NCBI GenBank assembly: GCA_002337545.1
Contig: DDGE01000054.1
Span: 8,702 to 15,439, forward strand
Direction: 5' to 3'
Source of the DNA: Phycisphaerales bacterium UBA1910
GTDB lineage: Bacteria; Planctomycetota; Phycisphaerae; Phycisphaerales; UBA1924
Length of the DNA stretch: 6,738 bases
Part shown: positions 5,849-6,738 of the stretch, piece by piece
Numbering within the stretch: position 1 is the stretch's first letter
How the letters are laid out: every line of letters begins with the position of its first letter
Notes under the pieces: model-generated
What the model was told of the DNA's origin: nothing
The model's database searches: none
Seen by the model: only the letters and a program-made list of their open reading frames with translations
Program-made: the position numbers and the translations under genes

Positions 5849-5876
5849 GAATCAATCGGGTTTGGTCTGGTTCAGA

Positions 5877-6131
5877 TCAGGCGATGACTTCGACGGCCGT
5901 GCGCTGATCGAGGTTGATGACGACGATCTCGCCGTCGTCCTTGCGGAGCTCGAGACGGTCGAGCCAGAGCTTCTTGTCGCGTGAGTGGGCGTACCAGGAA
6001 CCGGTTTTCTGCTGGCCCATGCGGAGGATCTCGCCCTCAACGACGAACGCCGAGAGTTCCTCGCCATGCGAGAGGGCCTTGGTGACGCGCACCTTTGATC
6101 CGATCGTGTATGCCTGAGCCGCTTCGTTCAT
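5877..6131 (-). CDS. Conserved hypothetical protein, 84 aa
   Basis: An 84-residue soluble protein. It begins MNEAAQAYTIGSKVRVTKAL, has a beta-strand pattern typical of a small SH3-like barrel (FVVEGEILRMGQQKTGSWYA), and ends LELRKDDGEIVVINLDQRTA. The KTGSWYAHS and DDGE-VINLDQRT blocks remind me of a small conserved protein seen in planctomycete genomes, but no function is known to me. The ATG at 6131 is preferred; a GTG two codons upstream is also in frame. Neither has a good ribosome binding site. Instead TATACT lies six bases before the ATG, so the message may be leaderless. The gene lies 31 bases after the mutase stop and ends just before a strong terminator, so it looks like a chromosomal gene, not part of the virion operon. 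Confidence 0.78.
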   Translation of the reverse strand: MNEAAQAYTIGSKVRVTKALSHGEELSAFVVEGEILRMGQQKTGSWYAHSRDKKLWLDRLELRKDDGEIVVINLDQRTAVEVIA

Positions 6132-6137
6132 GCCCAC

Positions 6138-6166
6138 AGTATAGATCCCCGATCAGACCCCTTCAC
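6138..6166 (-). promoter_or_regulatory. Candidate promoter for a leaderless message
   Basis: TATACT (6138-6143) is a five-of-six match to the -10 consensus. It is preceded after 17 bases by GTGAAG (6161-6166), a weak -35 that overlaps the mutase stop codon. Transcription starting six bases after the -10 element would begin exactly on the ATG at 6131. Confidence 0.4.
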
Positions 6167-6738
6167 GACCCCATCGACGCGATCTGCTCGTCGATCGTCG
6201 CCGCGACGGATTCCGCCTCTTCGGCGCTGGGTGCTTCCACGATCACCCGCATGATGGGCTCGGTATTACTCGCCCGCACATGGGCCCAGACGCCCCGATC
6301 GTCCCAATCGATGCGGATGCCGTCCTGCAGATCCACGCGGCAGTCGTCCTGCGCGTCGTAGATCCCCTTGAGATGCTCCACGACCGGGTCGGCATCGGAT
6401 TTTTTGGCCAGGGCCGATTTCTTCTTGATGATCGTGTAGCCGTTGGCCTTCACCTCGTCGGTGGGGCCGAGACCGTTGATCATCTCCACCAGCTGCGACA
6501 CGGTCTTGCCGGTGCGAGCCATGAGCGAGAGGACGAGGGCCATGCCGGAGAGCGAGTCGCGGACATAGGTGACCTCGGGCCAGATGACGCCGCCGTTGCC
6601 CTCGCCGCCGAGCACGACATCGCGTCCGGAGGCCTTGAGGGATTTCATGGCCTCGACAACATTGGCCTCGCCGACGGCGGTGCGGACGACCTCGCCGCCG
6701 TAGTGCTTGGCGACATCATCGATCATTCGGCTGGTGGA
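6163..6738 (-). CDS. glmM: Alpha-D-phosphohexomutase, phosphoglucosamine mutase-like, C-terminal part
   Basis: The 5' end lies beyond the right edge; 191 residues and the stop are visible, starting with STSRMIDDVAKHYG. Phosphoglucosamine mutase converts glucosamine-6-phosphate to glucosamine-1-phosphate for UDP-GlcNAc and cell-envelope synthesis in the cytoplasm. The sugar-binding loop of domain 3 is seen as GGEGNGGVIWPEV (about 40 residues into the fragment), followed by the RDSLSGMALVLSLMA helix. The phosphate-binding loop of domain 4 is RASNTEPIMRVIVEA near the C-terminus. The catalytic serine and the metal-binding loop would be in the missing part. The GEGNGG and SNTEP forms differ from the GEQSGH and SGTEP of the common bacterial GlmM and are found in other branches of the superfamily. 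A phosphomannomutase or phosphoglucomutase role is therefore possible: the family is certain, the substrate is not. Confidence 0.85.
   Translation of the reverse strand, partial: STSRMIDDVAKHYGGEVVRTAVGEANVVEAMKSLKASGRDVVLGGEGNGGVIWPEVTYVRDSLSGMALVLSLMARTGKTVSQLVEMINGLGPTDEVKANGYTIIKKKSALAKKSDADPVVEHLKGIYDAQDDCRVDLQDGIRIDWDDRGVWAHVRASNTEPIMRVIVEAPSAEEAESVAATIDEQIASMGS

Overview
The window is GC-rich, and every gene I can support lies on the minus strand, so it reads from high to low coordinates. Two chromosomal-type genes come first: the 3' end of an alpha-D-phosphohexomutase (glmM-like), then an 84-residue conserved hypothetical that ends at a textbook intrinsic terminator. From about 5608 down to the left edge runs a phage-type virion morphogenesis operon: SPP1 gp6-like portal, small coiled-coil scaffold candidate, SU10/DUF5309-type major capsid protein, a putative head-tail connector, two small unrecognised proteins, a membrane-anchored coiled-coil (holin-like) protein, and the start of a predicted lipoprotein. 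The style of the 84-residue protein, the GNGG/SNTEP form of the mutase and the lipoprotein suggest a planctomycete, perhaps Phycisphaerae. This is recollection of family resemblance, not a database result.

Layout: 6738-6163 mutase C-terminal part; 6131-5877 small hypothetical, possibly leaderless; 5848-5825 terminator; 5824-5609 control region with two identical 14-bp perfect palindromes 114 bp apart on either side of an AT-rich candidate promoter; 5608-4097 portal; 4079-3564 scaffold candidate; 3503-2328 major capsid protein; 2327-2118 a hairpin-rich spacer; 2117-1482 connector candidate; 1478-1080 and 1068-688 small virion-type proteins; 678-406 transmembrane coiled-coil protein; 380-1 lipoprotein, cut by the window edge. 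No gene-free stretch exceeds 300 bases.

The portal, scaffold and capsid genes would build a procapsid around a dodecameric portal, and the next gene probably caps or connects it. From 2117 downward the genes are tightly packed: stop codons sit in or beside the next ribosome binding site, which suggests translational coupling. No terminase, integrase, repressor, protease or tape-measure gene is visible here. The module may be an ordinary prophage whose other genes lie to the left, or a domesticated, gene-transfer-agent-like cluster; this window cannot decide.

The observations most worth following are the paired palindromes at the head of the virion operon, the hairpin that buries the lipoprotein start codon, the multi-hairpin spacer after the capsid gene, and a lipoprotein encoded in a capsid operon.
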